DNA of 64,000 bases. It comes from Juglans regia. Taxonomy: Eukaryota > Streptophyta > Magnoliopsida > Fagales > Juglandaceae. Shown here one piece after another: positions 1 to 12,219 of the stretch. Below the pieces are notes generated by a model that worked only from the letters and a program-made list of their open reading frames with translations, ran no database searches and was not told where the DNA came from. Numbering within the stretch: the first letter of the stretch is position 1; each line of letters starts with the position of its first letter. The stretch spans positions 3,224,001 through 3,288,000 of the forward strand of contig NC_049916.1 in assembly GCF_001411555.2 (NCBI RefSeq). Reading direction: 5' to 3'. A program made the position numbers and the translations under genes.

Positions 1-880
1 AGAATCGGCTGGCCACGTCATCCTTTATATTATTAAAAAAAAGGGTACAACTTGCATCACTTTGAAGGAAGAACCTCCTCCATGGCCGAGGCTAAAAAGT
101 ACATCCTCATCGCAAGCAGCCTTCAATCTCTCGTCCAACTCTGCCTCTCCTTGGTTCATCAACATTTTCAGTGGTAGTAGTACCAATGGTAGTATGAGTT
201 TAGCAAGTGACTCTTACAGATCTCAATTCTCTTTTATTTTCTCAAACTTCTTCCCCGACAATTCATCCACACAACAACAAGTTGATAACTTTTCTTCTCC
301 TCCACAACTCATAACTCATCCCTGTTATTTTGCATCTCATAACTTGTCTTCATCATCTTCATTCCTTGGCCAAATGCTCAGATAGCTCATGCATTTTAGC
401 TCAGTTGCTGCAATAAAAGATATTCTCATCGAAAAATTTTAGGTAACATACTAGAAGAATAAATTCTATTTTTACAAATAAAAAAACAAAATTTTCTTTC
501 CATTTTCTTCCACTTTCTCGACAGCCAAACAGGATATGAAAACCAAAACTATCACAACTAGAGCCTTAAGATTAAAAGACTAGCCATAACTCAATGAATT
601 AATTTTCTTACAAAAAGAAAATAAAAAATCTTTTACAGATTTGGGGCTTCTAAAATTCATCAAATCCAAAAAACATCATATGCAGATCCCAGCTACACAT
701 AAAGATCGAATAACCAAAACCGCAATATATATCACAGATAACAGATCGAATAAGTACAAACATATTTTATCAAAAAAATACAGGTACAAACATATTTTAT
801 CAAAAAAATACAGGAAAGACATGGTTGTCACATAATTTTGAGATTTAGATAAAAAAAATAGTCTGATAAAGAACAAAAGC

Positions 881-882
<2 letters not shown>
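1..882. other. Intergenic, no gene recognised
   Basis: AT-rich sequence with poly-A runs. Open frames here are short and show no family resemblance I can name. A minus-strand open stretch near 30-170 reads like possible protein-coding debris but matches nothing I recognise. The only structure seen is a 30-bp tandem duplication, listed separately. Confidence 0.5.
754..813. repeat. 30-bp tandem duplication
   Basis: Two adjacent copies of a 30-base unit beginning GTACAAACATATTTTATC; the second starts at 784. They appear identical. No gene is associated with it. Confidence 0.85.

Positions 883-926
<44 letters not shown>
883..926. repeat. (AG)n microsatellite
   Basis: An uninterrupted run of about 21 AG dinucleotides. 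The open reading frames across it, including serine-leucine repeats on the minus strand, are artefacts of the repeat. Confidence 0.95.
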
Positions 927-928
<2 letters not shown>

Positions 929-1214
929 TTGATCTGTGAAAGGCAAAAATCGAAGAGAGATTTGTTTTGCGAAAGATTTAGTGGAGGATGGGGAGGATTT
1001 CGTGGGCGAGAAGCAGAGAGGTCGCCTGCTTGTGACGAGGGGGAATGTTTGCACGAAGGGGAGGATGGGATTTCACAAGTTGAAATGGGAAGTGTTCGCA
1101 CAAAGAGGATGCTTGGATTTCACAAGTTGAAACGCAGCGTTTCTTCTGGCATCCACGTGGAGGCCCGTGTACACAGGGGGTACCCCTCCCGTGTGCAAAT
1201 AGCTTTTTTCCTTG

Positions 1215-1480
1215 AAATATTCAAGTTCCAGATTTTTTTTCACCACCTTCCATCCTCTTGCACCCCTCCAAAACCCTCTCCTTCTTCCCTCTTCTCTCTT
1301 CTCTTACCACATGATATGCACTTTTCATATTGAATTTACTATCTTTACTATGGTTCCAGATCAACTTATCTTCCTCTTCTATTTTGCTAATAGGCATACT
1401 ACATATCATATCAGTCTCATCAGCATTAAAGTGATCTCTAATTAAATTTTCATTCCAAACCTTTAACGCTGTTATAATTA
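1215..1480 (-). pseudogene. LINE reverse-transcriptase fragment (zf-RVT linker region)
   Basis: The minus strand reads VWNENLIRDHFNADE, then ICSMPISK, then DKLIWNHSKDSKFNMKSAYH. This is the usual order in plant L1-type LINE ORF2 just before the zinc-binding reverse-transcriptase domain (pattern W-N/D-L-I/V-R-x-x-F ... I-P-I-S ... D-K-L-I-W ... F-x-V/M-K-S-A-Y). Only about 80 residues are visible; no RT catalytic core or endonuclease lies nearby, so it is a dead fragment. Downstream of SAYH the similarity fades into a Lys/Glu-rich stretch. The call rests on motif recognition. Confidence 0.7.
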
Positions 1481-2510
1481 GTTTTGAAACCCTTGCCTCA
1501 ACTCCCAGTATTCTGGTACACCAATACTCGGATTCGGACTCGGACTCGGATGCATACTCTTAACTAAGTCTAGAATGGCCAACTAATGTATGTAGCTATG
1601 CTATTATTGCATATTACTATAATTACGTCCAAATTACCAACTTTTTTTTTTTTTTAATTCTATGGAAAATCAATTATTTGAGATAATAATTAATGTTTCC
1701 AATGACAGCCAAATTGTGCTGCTCATGACACCCCTAGCTAGTCAGCCTCCCACCCAAGCAATAAAGTCAAATTATGCTGCGTGGTTAATCAATGCTTAAT
1801 TGCAAGAATGAAGCGGTGTCTCATATATTTTTGTGTCAGCTACTGCAATTATTCTCATTGAAATTTCTGTTAGCTTTTTAAAGCTTGGCTAATAATTTCT
1901 CTTAACTTTTCAGGATATACATCTATTGTTTGCATCCACCGTCTTTTTTTTTAAAAAAATTTTCTTTGAGATAAGGTATCATAGATTGTAAAAAAGTTGT
2001 AAGATTAATCATTAGATTTCAATCACTCAATTGGATGCTACATAGTATTTGATTTTTCTTTTCTACATTAATAATTTCTGGAAAGAGACTTTTATTTTTG
2101 TAATTGAGTCTACTTATTAAATAGTTTCTAATTCGAATAAGGCTATGACAACCATTTGAGAGTTTATAATTTAATGCACTGATTTATTTGAGGATATACC
2201 AACAATATAAATGTGATATGTCAATTTTTTTATTGAATAATAAGTTATGTCGTTCATCAAATTTTATCTGCAAATCTGTTTATTGACATACAAAATATAT
2301 AATTGACGTCGCAGGCTTCAAAGATTATTAGTATTCTTAATTTTTTTAGAATATAATAGATTTATTTATTTTTTTTTTATAAGCGAATATAATAGATTTC
2401 ATAATACAATAAATTGTGTTTTACACTAAATTTGTAAATATTATTAACCATTTTTTCTTAAATCCGGGGCTTATTTTGTAAAATAATAAAAATTTAATTG
2501 TTGATAACCC
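1481..2510. other. Intergenic AT-rich sequence, no gene seen
   Basis: Long poly-T and poly-A runs with stop codons in all frames. I see no promoter, RNA gene or transposon ends. The last bases (around 2499-2515) resemble the sequence just before copy 2 of the duplication at about 28847. Confidence 0.5.
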
Positions 2511-2518
2511 AAAACTTA

Positions 2519-2805
2519 AGCCCCATTTGGAACTTATACCGATCAATTCAATTTAATTTTAAACTGAATTTAATATCTAAATACGTAATTTATCTCAATT
2601 TAAAATTTATTTATACGTAAAATTTATAATTTTTTTAATTAACAATTCTTTATACGTAAGACTTATAATTTTTTTTTAATTTTTTATAAATATATCTAAA
2701 TTTATTTTAATATTTAAATTTATTTAAATTTATTTTAATATTTAAATTTATTTAAATTTATTTTAATATACAAGAATTTAACTTAACTTAACGTTCAGAC
2801 GGAGC
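2519..2805. mobile_element. MITE, PIF/Harbinger-like, TTA target duplication
   Basis: A non-coding AT-rich element with imperfect terminal inverted repeats: left end AGCCCCATTTGGAACTTA, and the right end read on the minus strand is GCTCCGTCTGAACGTTA. TTA flanks both sides (2516-2518 and 2806-2808), the usual 3-bp target duplication of PIF/Harbinger MITEs. It sits at the upstream edge of the helicase duplication and is absent from the matching position of copy 2 (about 28857). Confidence 0.65.
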
Positions 2806-2829
2806 TTAGTTAACCTTATTGGCGCGTGG

Positions 2830-3430
2830 AAGTACGCCTCCAATCACGAGTTGTATTCTCGTAAGCTCGTCCCAGATCGGCCGACGCGCGTCGCAAAAGC
2901 CGCTGTGTTTTCGTACTATTGGTTAGTGTAATCCCTACGCTATGGGGGCGCGTGTGGGATAGATTGTGGTTAGTGGTTACGCAGTTTTCGTTGGGAGTCC
3001 AACGAAATGATCGATCGATGCCTCACGACGTTTACTGCAAATTTACAAGCTCTCGTCCTCGACACGTGGAACTCCCGACCGGACCCACTTATCGACCGAA
3101 TCAACGTCCATTTACCGCTTCCAACATATGATTATTACGTGTGAGCGCTATACACGTGAAACCCGCAGACTGATTAACATAATCTGTTTCGGCAATTACG
3201 GAGTTAACCTTTATCTTTTAATACGGCCAGGACTCGATGAATCATTTTGAGGGGTTGGGACACGGCACTCCTCGTGAAAAACCAGGATGTTTTCGGTAAT
3301 TCGATTTTCTCAGAAGGATAAAAGTGGATTATAATAAAAAAATGAATAGATTAAGAATTCGCCGGGATAATAAACGGCGACCGGAGAAAAGACCGACCAG
3401 CGAGAGGGGTTCGATATTTCCTATATAAAC
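2830..3430 (+). promoter_or_regulatory. Promoter of helicase copy 1, with TATA box
   Basis: A TATA box CTATATAAAC lies at 3421-3430, followed about 30 bases on by a pyrimidine-rich leader, which fits a start site near 3455. Upstream are G-box-type cores (CACGTG near 3063 and ACACGTGA near 3152) and a GC-rich patch around 2880-2900 that contrasts with the AT-rich surroundings. The whole block is conserved in copy 2. TATA and G-box use is known from plant promoters; the start site is inferred. Confidence 0.6.
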
Positions 3431-3514
3431 CCGTCACCACGCCCTTTGTTCCCCCACATATTAGCATTCTCCCTTCGCTCTCGCACTCTCGCTCTAACCT
3501 ATTACACAAAGAGC

Positions 3515-3537
3515 CTCTCTCTCTCTCTCTCTCTCTC
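3515..3537. repeat. (CT)n in the 5' leader of helicase copy 1
   Basis: About 11-12 CT repeats in the first, non-coding exon. CT-rich leaders are common in plant genes. Copy 2 has a longer tract (29549-29587). Confidence 0.9.
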
Positions 3538-3575
3538 AATAGAATTCCTCTTTGGATTCAAGCACTCCCATAGAG

Positions 3576-4559
3576 GTAAAATTCTATCTCCAAACAGTGA
3601 ATTTAATATTTAATTTTAAGTTTTAATTTTTTATTCGACTTAAAATGGATAATTTGTTTATATCAATCAGTGGCATGAATACGAATGAATCATGAGGTTG
3701 ACCATCGGATTAGTGCCTCAATTTCCGAATGGGGGAGATATGAACATGTTCGATCGGTGTGAGAATGCTGGTTTTGTGTGTAGATTAGTGGGGATTAGGT
3801 GTGTGGTCTGGGGATTTGAGCTCTGTGCGAAGAGGGATTAGTTTTGAAGGTTGACTGCTTGATTTTTTGAAACCCTAGAAAACTAATGCTAGCTTAGTTG
3901 GTGATGTGGAGAGTATTGTGATTCGGAGGTTGATCTGTGATTTTTTTTTTTTTTGCTTGTTTAGTGATGGGAATGAGGCCTGTTCTATGTGATGCATATG
4001 TAATTGAGTATGTGAAAAGCGGGGTTTCTTGATTTGGTGCACTGTTACTCCCCGTATGTAGTTTTACAACAGGGTGGTGGCAAGGGCCGCTAAATCTTTT
4101 GGTTAGGGTTATATGCATACAGGTTCTGCTATTTGGTGTCATTGCTGGGTCTTAGTTAGCAATATGAATACCTACTAGAAGGTTAATCATGCCCATATCG
4201 TTTCCTGCTCTCTTGTATTCTCTCTGCACATTATATGCTTTATTTGAGTACTTGGCAAATGATAGTGTTGAGTGTTTGTCTTGGAAAACTTGATGCACAT
4301 GTCGAAATTAAAAAAAGTTTCCATTTTTAGCACTATGCATTGTGAATTATGGTTTGATTCATTCCACCTATTAAATAGTCTTTAACTGAGTAAGATCTGG
4401 GTTTAAGGTTATTCTATTTTTTTTTTTTTTATTGCTGTGATTTTCAATAGGTAAGGCTTTATGCATCTGTCTTTAAAATGGTCTCGTATCCATATGTTGG
4501 CTTGCTTTTTAAATTTAGCCCTGATTGCTTTCTTAATTTCCTTTCTACCGTGCTTGTAG
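3576..4559 (+). other. 5'UTR intron of helicase copy 1
   Basis: The donor is AGAG|GTAAAATTC after 3575 and a likely acceptor is TGCTTGTAG at 4559. A second good acceptor, CCTGTTTTCAG ending at 4716, would shorten the leader exon to 33 bases. The stretch is T-rich and lacks open frames. The structure is inferred from splice motifs and conserved in copy 2. Confidence 0.55.
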
Positions 4560-4655
4560 ACTGGTTTGCTGAACTTGATCCGCAGAAACCAGCGGGCAAT
4601 TAAAACTCTTTTTAGCAGTTTTTTGTGGATCCTTCTGCCTTGGGTCACTGCTGGC

Positions 4656-4748
4656 ATGTCATGTGCATTTTTTTTAAAGAGAAAACTAGAAGAGCATCTT
4701 TTGAACCTGTTTTCAGACATAGTTTCGATTGTATGCATTTACTTATGA
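4656..4748 (+). other. Upstream ORF (30 codons) in helicase copy 1 leader
   Basis: An ATG at 4656 opens a 30-codon frame that stops with TGA at 4746-4748, one base before the main ATG at 4750. A second upstream ATG at 4661 opens another frame that overlaps the main coding start and ends at 4858. If the leader exon starts at 4560, both are in the mRNA and could reduce translation of the main frame; if the acceptor at 4716 is used, only an ATG at 4733 remains. Translation is not shown. Confidence 0.4.
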
Positions 4749-4749
4749 G

Positions 4750-7700
4750 ATGGGTTCGCGTGGAAGGCCATTATTTGATCTCAATGAACCCCCAGCTGAG
4801 GATAGTGAGAGTGATGGTGTCCTCAGCTTCCAGCCGCAAAAAACACATCCATCTATGAATCGCAACACTGCTGACTTGGTTGCAGCTTCAACTGCTCCCC
4901 AAAGAATAACAAATAATCATACCTTTTCACATGCATCATTGGTATCCGGCTTTCAGCCTTTTGTACGGCCCAAACCTGCACATGGCCCTGAAATGGGTAC
5001 TGAACAGAAGAGGGCTGGGGATAAGAATCCCAAGACTACCTCATTGTCTAAGTTAAGTAATGATGAGGAGATGAGAGCCTCACCTTCATTTGTTCAGGGT
5101 TCAGCAGAAGTTCCATCTGCTGAAAGAGAAGAAGGAGAATGGTCTGATGCTGAGGGCTCTACTGATGCATATGGAAACACAAGTTTGAGTGAACGGGGTA
5201 AAGCTTCACAAGAGCAAGGAACATCTGAAGTGAGGGATCGTTTTGCTTCCGGTCTAGCTGCTGACAATATCTCTTCTGGTGTCAAAGCTTTTCAAAGTAT
5301 CAAGGATGAAAATAGTACCTGTGCTTCTTTAGAATTGGATCCAGATCCCAGTGATCAGAAAAGCAATAGTAGTCGAAATACAGAAGGAAATGCAAGAGGT
5401 GATGTGTCCTCAGATGGTCTGGAGGAACCTGGCTTGGTCCCAAAACAAAGAGAAGTTAAAGGTATTGAAGCGATCCATGCAGTTAAATGTGCAAATAATC
5501 CTGGAAAAAGGAAGATTGACCAGAAAAGGGAAGAAATGCTAGGCAAGAAACGCATTAGACAGACCATGTTTCTTAATTTGGAAGATGTCAAACAAGCTGG
5601 TCCTATAAAAACTTCAACGCCAAGAAGGCAGACCTTTCTGTCACCTATCACAACTCGTTCTGTGAAAGATGTCCGTAATGCTCCTCCGTCTTCTGAGCGT
5701 GTTGGAGAAAAGCAGAGTCAGCCAATGATACGGGATCAGAAACAACTTGATATAGCATGTAACGAAGGAGGCACCTTTTCGGAATCTACTGAACTCAAAT
5801 CTGAATGTAACGGTGATATGAACTCTGGACTACTTGGTAGGCCTCGCAGGTTAAATGGTGAAACTGATTTTTCTGCGGAGGCATCCCTGCCACCCATTCC
5901 TAGACAGAGTTCATGGAAGCAGCCCACAGATTTGAGGCAGCCAAAGAATTTTCCGGTCTCAAATAGGAAGTCGGCTTTGATCAGTCAAAACTCCATGGAT
6001 TCCAAATTGGGAAGCAAGAAACATCTTCCACCTAAGAAGCAAACTTCTAACATTACTCCATATCAGGACACGTCGGTGGAGCGACTTATACGGGAGGTGA
6101 CCAATGAAAAGTTTTGGCATCATCCAGGTATAATGTAATCATATTTTTGTGTTATTCTATTGGTTTAAACTGTAATTATGTCTATTGGCTATTTATTTTC
6201 AACATTTGTGTTAACATGGAGTTTGATCTGTCATTCCCTATTTCTCATGTCAATGCTCTAATACTCTCCGATTATTATGTTTTTCAGACTATCTCTTATC
6301 TGAACTGAATTGATACTTAAAATTTCACCATGTAATTCTTATCATCATTATGTGCCTCTTTCCCATCATCTTTCTTGTGTTGTGCTTGTTTATTTGCATG
6401 AGTGACGATGATTGTTTTCCCTTTTTATATTTCGTGTTGTTATGAGATCTGAAGTTTTTGTGACTAATTGTCCATATCCTATATCTATTCAAAGTTGGAA
6501 TTGCGGATGAAGTATGATTCCTTGCATGAATTCTGAGTGAGTAAAAGCTGGTGTTTTGTATTGCTCAGGCCCACACATAGTGAAGGGGGTCCAACTGTGA
6601 GGTGATCGTGTTAGATGGAAAAATATATGGGGTTATGGGGTCAATGTGAAATAACAAGGATATGATTTACTCTCCTATCTTATGCATTTTTATATTTTTG
6701 AGCATCAAATGCTTCAGAGGTTTTAGATTTTTTGGTTGTTTACAGTATAGAATGTTGTTAATATGTATAATTCTGCTTTCCCCCTTTATATACAGAGAAA
6801 TAGATTGGGAGGTTTGGTAAATTCTAGTTAGCCGTTTCTTTTGTATACATCCTATGTACTTGGGTTATGTCTACTCTTCTATTAATAAAATTAATGATTA
6901 CCCATCAAAATGTTTTTTTGATAAGTAATTACCCCTCAATTTTTTTTTTGATAAGTAATTACCCATCAAAAAATAGATTGGTAGTTTCTAACAATGACCT
7001 CTGCCCCTTTTGAAATCTATAGGAAATCATTAATCCATGCTACTTTTTTAAACTTATAAAAAAATAATTTCATTTTTTACCCTCCTAACCTGCTACTTTC
7101 CCTACTTTTAGCACACTTCTCCCGCGTCATCTTACAAATAACAACCCGTCCACCCTGTTTTGTAATAATTTCCTCTTCAGTTGTGCATTTATGAAAATCA
7201 CTAATTTTATTGGATTGCAGCCATATCATATGTGCTTGTGGTTGGTATGCTCGAGTGTTTATCTGTCGAGTGTTTATCTGTATGGTCTATCAATTCTATT
7301 TTCATGTTCTTTTCTCTTGGTCGTTTCTTTGTCCTCCCTTGGAGCGTAAATTTGTCTTTGTTATGTGTGCAACTAATTAATATTTTTATGCATCAGAGGA
7401 CACTGAGCTCCAATGTGTGCCCGGTCAATTTGAATCGGTAGAAGAGTATGTTAGAGTATTTGAGCCTTTGCTTTTTGAGGAATGCCGGGCACAACTCTAT
7501 AGCACTTGGGAGGAGTTAGCTGAAACAGTTTCAAGGGATACACATGTGATGGTCCGTGTAAAGAGTATAGAAAGGCGAGAAAGAGGTAGCAAAAACTTTT
7601 CATTCAGTTAATTAGTTCCAATCTCAATTGAATATAAATAAAATGATGTTTACTCAGCCGTTTGGCCATTCTAGAAGATAATTTAAATTCAAATTTAGTA

Positions 7701-10700
7701 GAACCGTAGTAGTCCTGTATATTTTCTGCAACCTTCAATAGGCTGAAACATTCCTATAGGATTTCTCAATTTCATAAGCAATGAGTTTTTCTTCACTCAT
7801 TTTTTTTTGCGCTGATGCCTTTTTTTCTCTCTCAACTGATCTAGTGCAGAAAATAATTCTTGCAACTTCCGTGGAGCTGTGTTTTAGAATTATATTTTTG
7901 ATATCATATATTCATTTTCTTAGTGCTTTCACACATTCATGAATTTTATGCTAGACGTCAATGCTTATATAAGGAAGGTATTGTTGTTATTGCCCTGCTA
8001 ATATCAACTAGTTGAAATGTTTCTTTATTGTCTCAGGATGGTATGATGTGATAGTCCTTCCTGCAAATGAGTGCAAGTGGACATTTAAGGAGGGTGATGT
8101 TGCAATTCTTTCATCCCCCAGGCCTGGAGCAGGTTTGATATGAGAATAGCACTTCTGCTTGTTTAACTTGTAGTATGAATCTTGGTGTTTTCATGTTACT
8201 TCTACCGATGTTAATTGTCATCATGTTAAGCAGTTAGATCTAAGCGGAGCAATACCTCCTTAAACGAAGATGAAGGGGAGCCTGATATCAGTGGACGAGT
8301 AGCTGGTACTGTCAGGCGTCACATACCTATTGATACTCGTGATCCTCATGGGGCAATCCTTCATTTTTTTGTTGGGGACTCATACGAACCTAATAGGTTT
8401 GTCAGAATGCTTCACTTTTCTTTCCGAGAGTTTGATGGTTCTTGAATCGCTTGTCACTGAAATTTTGTTCATGGAGTTGTAAAGTGTATGCACCCGTTGG
8501 CCAATATGTTGACAGAATGTTTTTTTATTGTTTTTTCCAGCATGGTTGATGATGATCACATTCTGAGAAAGCTTCATCCCAAGGCCTTTTGGTATCTAAC
8601 CGTGCTTGGTTCTCTTGCAACGACGCAGCGGGAGTACATTGCATTGCATGCATTTCGCCGTCTCAATGAGCAGGTGACAATATGAATTTATTTTATATGG
8701 TCTTAATGTTTTATGCTATATAGGAATGTTTATACAAATAGAAGCTTACAGATAAGTCTTCTGCAGATGCAAACTGCAATCCTTCAGCCTAGTCCTGAGC
8801 ACTTTCCAAAGTACGAGCAACAGTCCCCTGCCATGCCTGAATGCTTCACTCAGAACTTTGTTGATCATCTGCATAGGACGTTCAATGAACCTCAGCTAGC
8901 AGCAATTCAATGGGCTGCAATGCACACGGCTGCTGGTACAAGTAGTGGGATAACAAAGACATGGCCCTTTACTCTTGTTCAAGGACCTCCAGGAACAGGT
9001 AAGACGCATACAGTCTGGGGAATGCTAAATGTCATCCATCTGGTCCAGTATCAGCACTACTACACTTCTTTGCTCAAGAAACTAGCACCTGAAAGCTATA
9101 AACAAGCCAATGAGAGCAATTCTGACAATGTTGCTATGGGTTCAATTGATGAGGTTCTTCAAAACATGGACCAGAATCTCTTCCGTACACTTCCAAAACT
9201 TTGTCCAAAGCCTAGAATGTTAGTCTGTGCTCCTTCAAATGCTGCAACTGATGAGCTTCTTGCCCGTGTTCTTGATCGTGGATTCATTGATGGTGAGATG
9301 AAAGTTTATCGGCCCGATGTGGCTCGAGTGGGGGTTGATTCACAAACCCGTGCTGCCCAGGCAGTTTCTGTTGAGCGGAGAACTGAGCAACTTTTGGTCA
9401 AGAGCCGTGATGAAATTTTTGGATGGATGCACCAGTTAAGAGGCCGTGAAGCTCAGTTGTCTCAGCAGATAGCTTGTCTTCAAAGAGAACTCAATGTTGC
9501 TGCTGCTGCTATTCGTTCCCAAGGATCTGTTGGCGTTGACCCAGATGTTCTTGTGGCCAGGGATCAGAATCGAGACACATTGTTGCAGAACCTTGCAGCA
9601 GTGGTTGAAGGCAGGGATAAAGTTCTAGTTGAGATGTCTCGCCTAGTTATTTTAGAGGCTAGGTTTCGTGCTGGTAGTAGCTTTAATTTGGAAGAAGCCC
9701 GTGCTAATCTTGAGGCAAGCTTTGCAAATGAGGCCGAGATTGTTTTCACTACTGTCTCGAGCAGCGGCCGCAAATTATTTTCTCGTCTCACTCATGGTTT
9801 TGATATGGTAGTCATTGATGAGGCAGCCCAAGCCAGTGAAGTAGCAGTCCTACCTCCCCTTTCACTTGGTGCAGCGCGGTGTGTTCTTGTTGGGGATCCT
9901 CAGCAGCTCCCAGCAACTGTTATCAGCAAGGCAGCTGGAACATTGTTGTACAGCAGGAGCCTTTTTGAAAGGTTCCAGCAAGCAGGATGTCCCACAATGT
10001 TATTATCCGTGCAGTATCGAATGCATCCTGAAATCCGGGATTTCCCTTCTAGGTACTTTTATCAAGGGCGCCTTACTGACAGTGAAAGCGTTGCTAAGTT
10101 ACCTGATGAGGTTTACTACACGGACCCTCTGCTTAGACCTTACATATTCTATGATATCACCCATGGACGGGAATCTCATAGAGGTGGATCTGTCTCTTAT
10201 CAGAACATATATGAAGCGCAGTTTTGTCTTCGTTTGTACGAACATCTTCAGAAAACTTTGAAATCTTCTGGTATAGGGAAAATCTCTGTTGGCATAATAA
10301 CACCGTACAGGCTCCAATTAAAATGCCTTCAACGTGAATTTGAGGAAGTCTTAAATTCAGAAGAAGGGAAAGATCTGTACATCAATACTGTAGATGCTTT
10401 TCAAGGCCAAGAACGTGATGTCATAATCATGTCTTGTGTGCGTGCATCAAGTCATGGAGTTGGATTTGTCGCAGATATCCGCCGAATGAATGTTGCTCTT
10501 ACTCGTGCTAGAAGGGCTCTTTGGGTATGGTTTTCTATTATTCCTTTCATCCAAGCTATTACACAAGAATCTGCACTCAGCCCTACATGTCCACCATACC
10601 AAAATGCATGATTCTAGGTTTATTTTCTGATATCTTACTTGATGTTTTGACAGGTGATGGGGAATGCTAGTGCCTTGATACAATCTGATGACTGGGCTGC

Positions 10701-11079
10701 ACTGGTTGCTGATGCAAGAACCAGGAAGTGTTACATGGAAATGGATTCTCTCCCAAAAGATTTTCTCATACCCAAGGGCCCAGCTTACACACCATTGCCA
10801 GGCAAGGGATCATCTAATACGAGGGGGTTGAGATCAGCGGGTAGACATAGACAGTTGGATATGCATATGGAGTCCAGGTCAGGGACACCATCAGAAGATG
10901 ATGAGAAGTTGAGTGGGTCACTGATAGCTAGGAATGGGAGTTACCGGCCCTTAAAGGCATCGATGGAGAAGTCTTTGGATAACTTTGATCAATTAGGTGA
11001 TAAATCTAGAGATGCCTGGCAATATGGCACACAGAAGAAGCAAAGTTCTGCTGGATTTGTGGGGAAGAGAGAGATGTAG
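4750..11079 (+). CDS. SEN1/UPF1-like SF1 RNA helicase, copy 1
   Basis: Predicted 1380-residue nuclear-type superfamily 1 helicase of the plant family related to Arabidopsis At4g30100 and At2g19120 (often named 'ATP-dependent helicase C29A10.10c-like'). Seven coding exons: 4750-6127, 7397-7585, 8037-8132, 8234-8396, 8541-8673, 8767-10524, 10654-11079; all use GT-AG and keep frame. The start MGSRGRPLFDLNEPP fits the family. Residues 1-459 (exon 1) are low-complexity and acidic/serine-rich, probably disordered. The helicase core is in exon 6: Walker A GPPGTGKT at 726-733, DEAA Walker B from D1004, GDPQQLPAT at 1029, DAFQGQE from 1196, and NVALTRARRALW at 1228-1239, all intact. Such helicases unwind RNA or RNA:DNA in transcription termination, tRNA processing or decay; the exact role is unproved. 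A tandem paralogue lies 26 kb downstream. Confidence 0.92.
6895..6970. repeat. Tandem repeat in intron 1 of helicase copy 1
   Basis: About three copies of a unit around ATTACCCATCAAAA separated by TTTTTTTGATAAGTA. Copy 2 has a single ATTACCCATCAAAA at the matching place (about 33070), so the expansion, or a loss in copy 2, followed the duplication. Confidence 0.75.
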
Positions 11080-12219
11080 GTGTTGATTGTTGGGTGCAAA
11101 TTATCTTAGTGCCTTAAGGGGGAGCTTCAGTGTTAATTAATTTTATAATGCTGTGATGCTTGCACCTATTGTCACAGAGCACTCGGGGGGAAATCTCTGT
11201 ATGCTGAGCTGGTGAGTCAGACACTTTTGATTTGTATCAAGTTTGGGCTGAACCGGGTGGCTGATTCTTTGTGGAGGGAAAAAGAGGGTTTTGGAAGAGA
11301 CACCTGTCAATCTGCTTGGAAAGTTCGTTCGCGTTTGTGCAAGAGCTGTTTTGCTCGAATTGAGTACGTGATTTCTTGCAACGAGCCAGATGCTCTTGGG
11401 TGGATCGGGGGAAACCATACCACACCCCTAATCAACCAGCTTACCATTGGACAAGGTAAGAGATCTTATAAGAGATGTTCTTCTACGATGTTAACACAAC
11501 TCTGTCTCTGTGGATCTAAGCATATTGCACTGTCTTTTGATACATGTCATCTAGGAATCCAGTGGTGGCCTCAGAAAAGCTGTAGCCTACTAGAACCTCT
11601 TAGTTGCATCTCTTTTTACATTTGCGGTCAAATCCATCCCAAGTTGCCTTTACATTGATGACCTAAATTGATGTGGGACTGGGGAAGCTTCCTGCCATGG
11701 CCCTATCACTTGTGGTTCTCTTCTCAGACGTACAGTTTACTCATTGGCTCTTGGGTACTCTCATACATTATATTGCTTTAGTTTAGCAGTTCACATTTTA
11801 AAGATGGTATGTACATTCTTTGGACATGCAAATGCAAATTACAGGGCATTGAGTTGCAAATACCCTGTTACTGGATGACATCTGAAGTGTTGTATAAAAT
11901 TTTGGTGCGTTTTTTTAATCTCCTTCCTTCTAATTGTTCGAAGGAGAAGCAAAATGACGTAGCTGCCTTGGTGGAAGGAAATACACAAATTTAAAATTTA
12001 TGTACAGAGATGGAAGGGAAACACTCCCCTTAATTTTGGAGGCATTTGTGATGTCGAATGACTTGTACATACATCTTTACTAGTTGAATCATACATAATT
12101 CTTTTTTGATCAAGTCTCTTGAATTTCTTCAGATCATTAGCCAGTTTGAATGTGTAATTATTTTTTTTCTAGCAATGCTCTTGCCGGGTAGAAATTTTAA
12201 TTCCAATTTTGTCTTTTAT
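11080..12219 (+). other. 3' region of helicase copy 1
   Basis: A conserved non-coding stretch following the stop codon, nearly identical to 37190-38320. It probably holds the 3'UTR. A possible intron starts at AAG|GTAAGAG near 11455. The open frames here (for example 11212-11658) are probably chance or alternative 3' exons; they are also open in copy 2 with small changes and have no recognised family. Confidence 0.5.

Noticed and set aside
676..1101. Minus-strand open frames of 69-141 codons over the (AG)n repeat
   Set aside because: They are produced by the dinucleotide repeat (runs of Ser-Leu) and have no recognisable domain.
4408..4738. Minus-strand open frame of 109 codons upstream of the helicase start
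   Set aside because: It lies antisense to the leader region, has no family resemblance, and is not kept open at the equivalent place in copy 2.
9866..10261. 131-codon frame inside helicase exon 6, present in both copies
   Set aside because: It is a +1 shadow of a highly conserved helicase exon; conservation in both copies only reflects the real frame.
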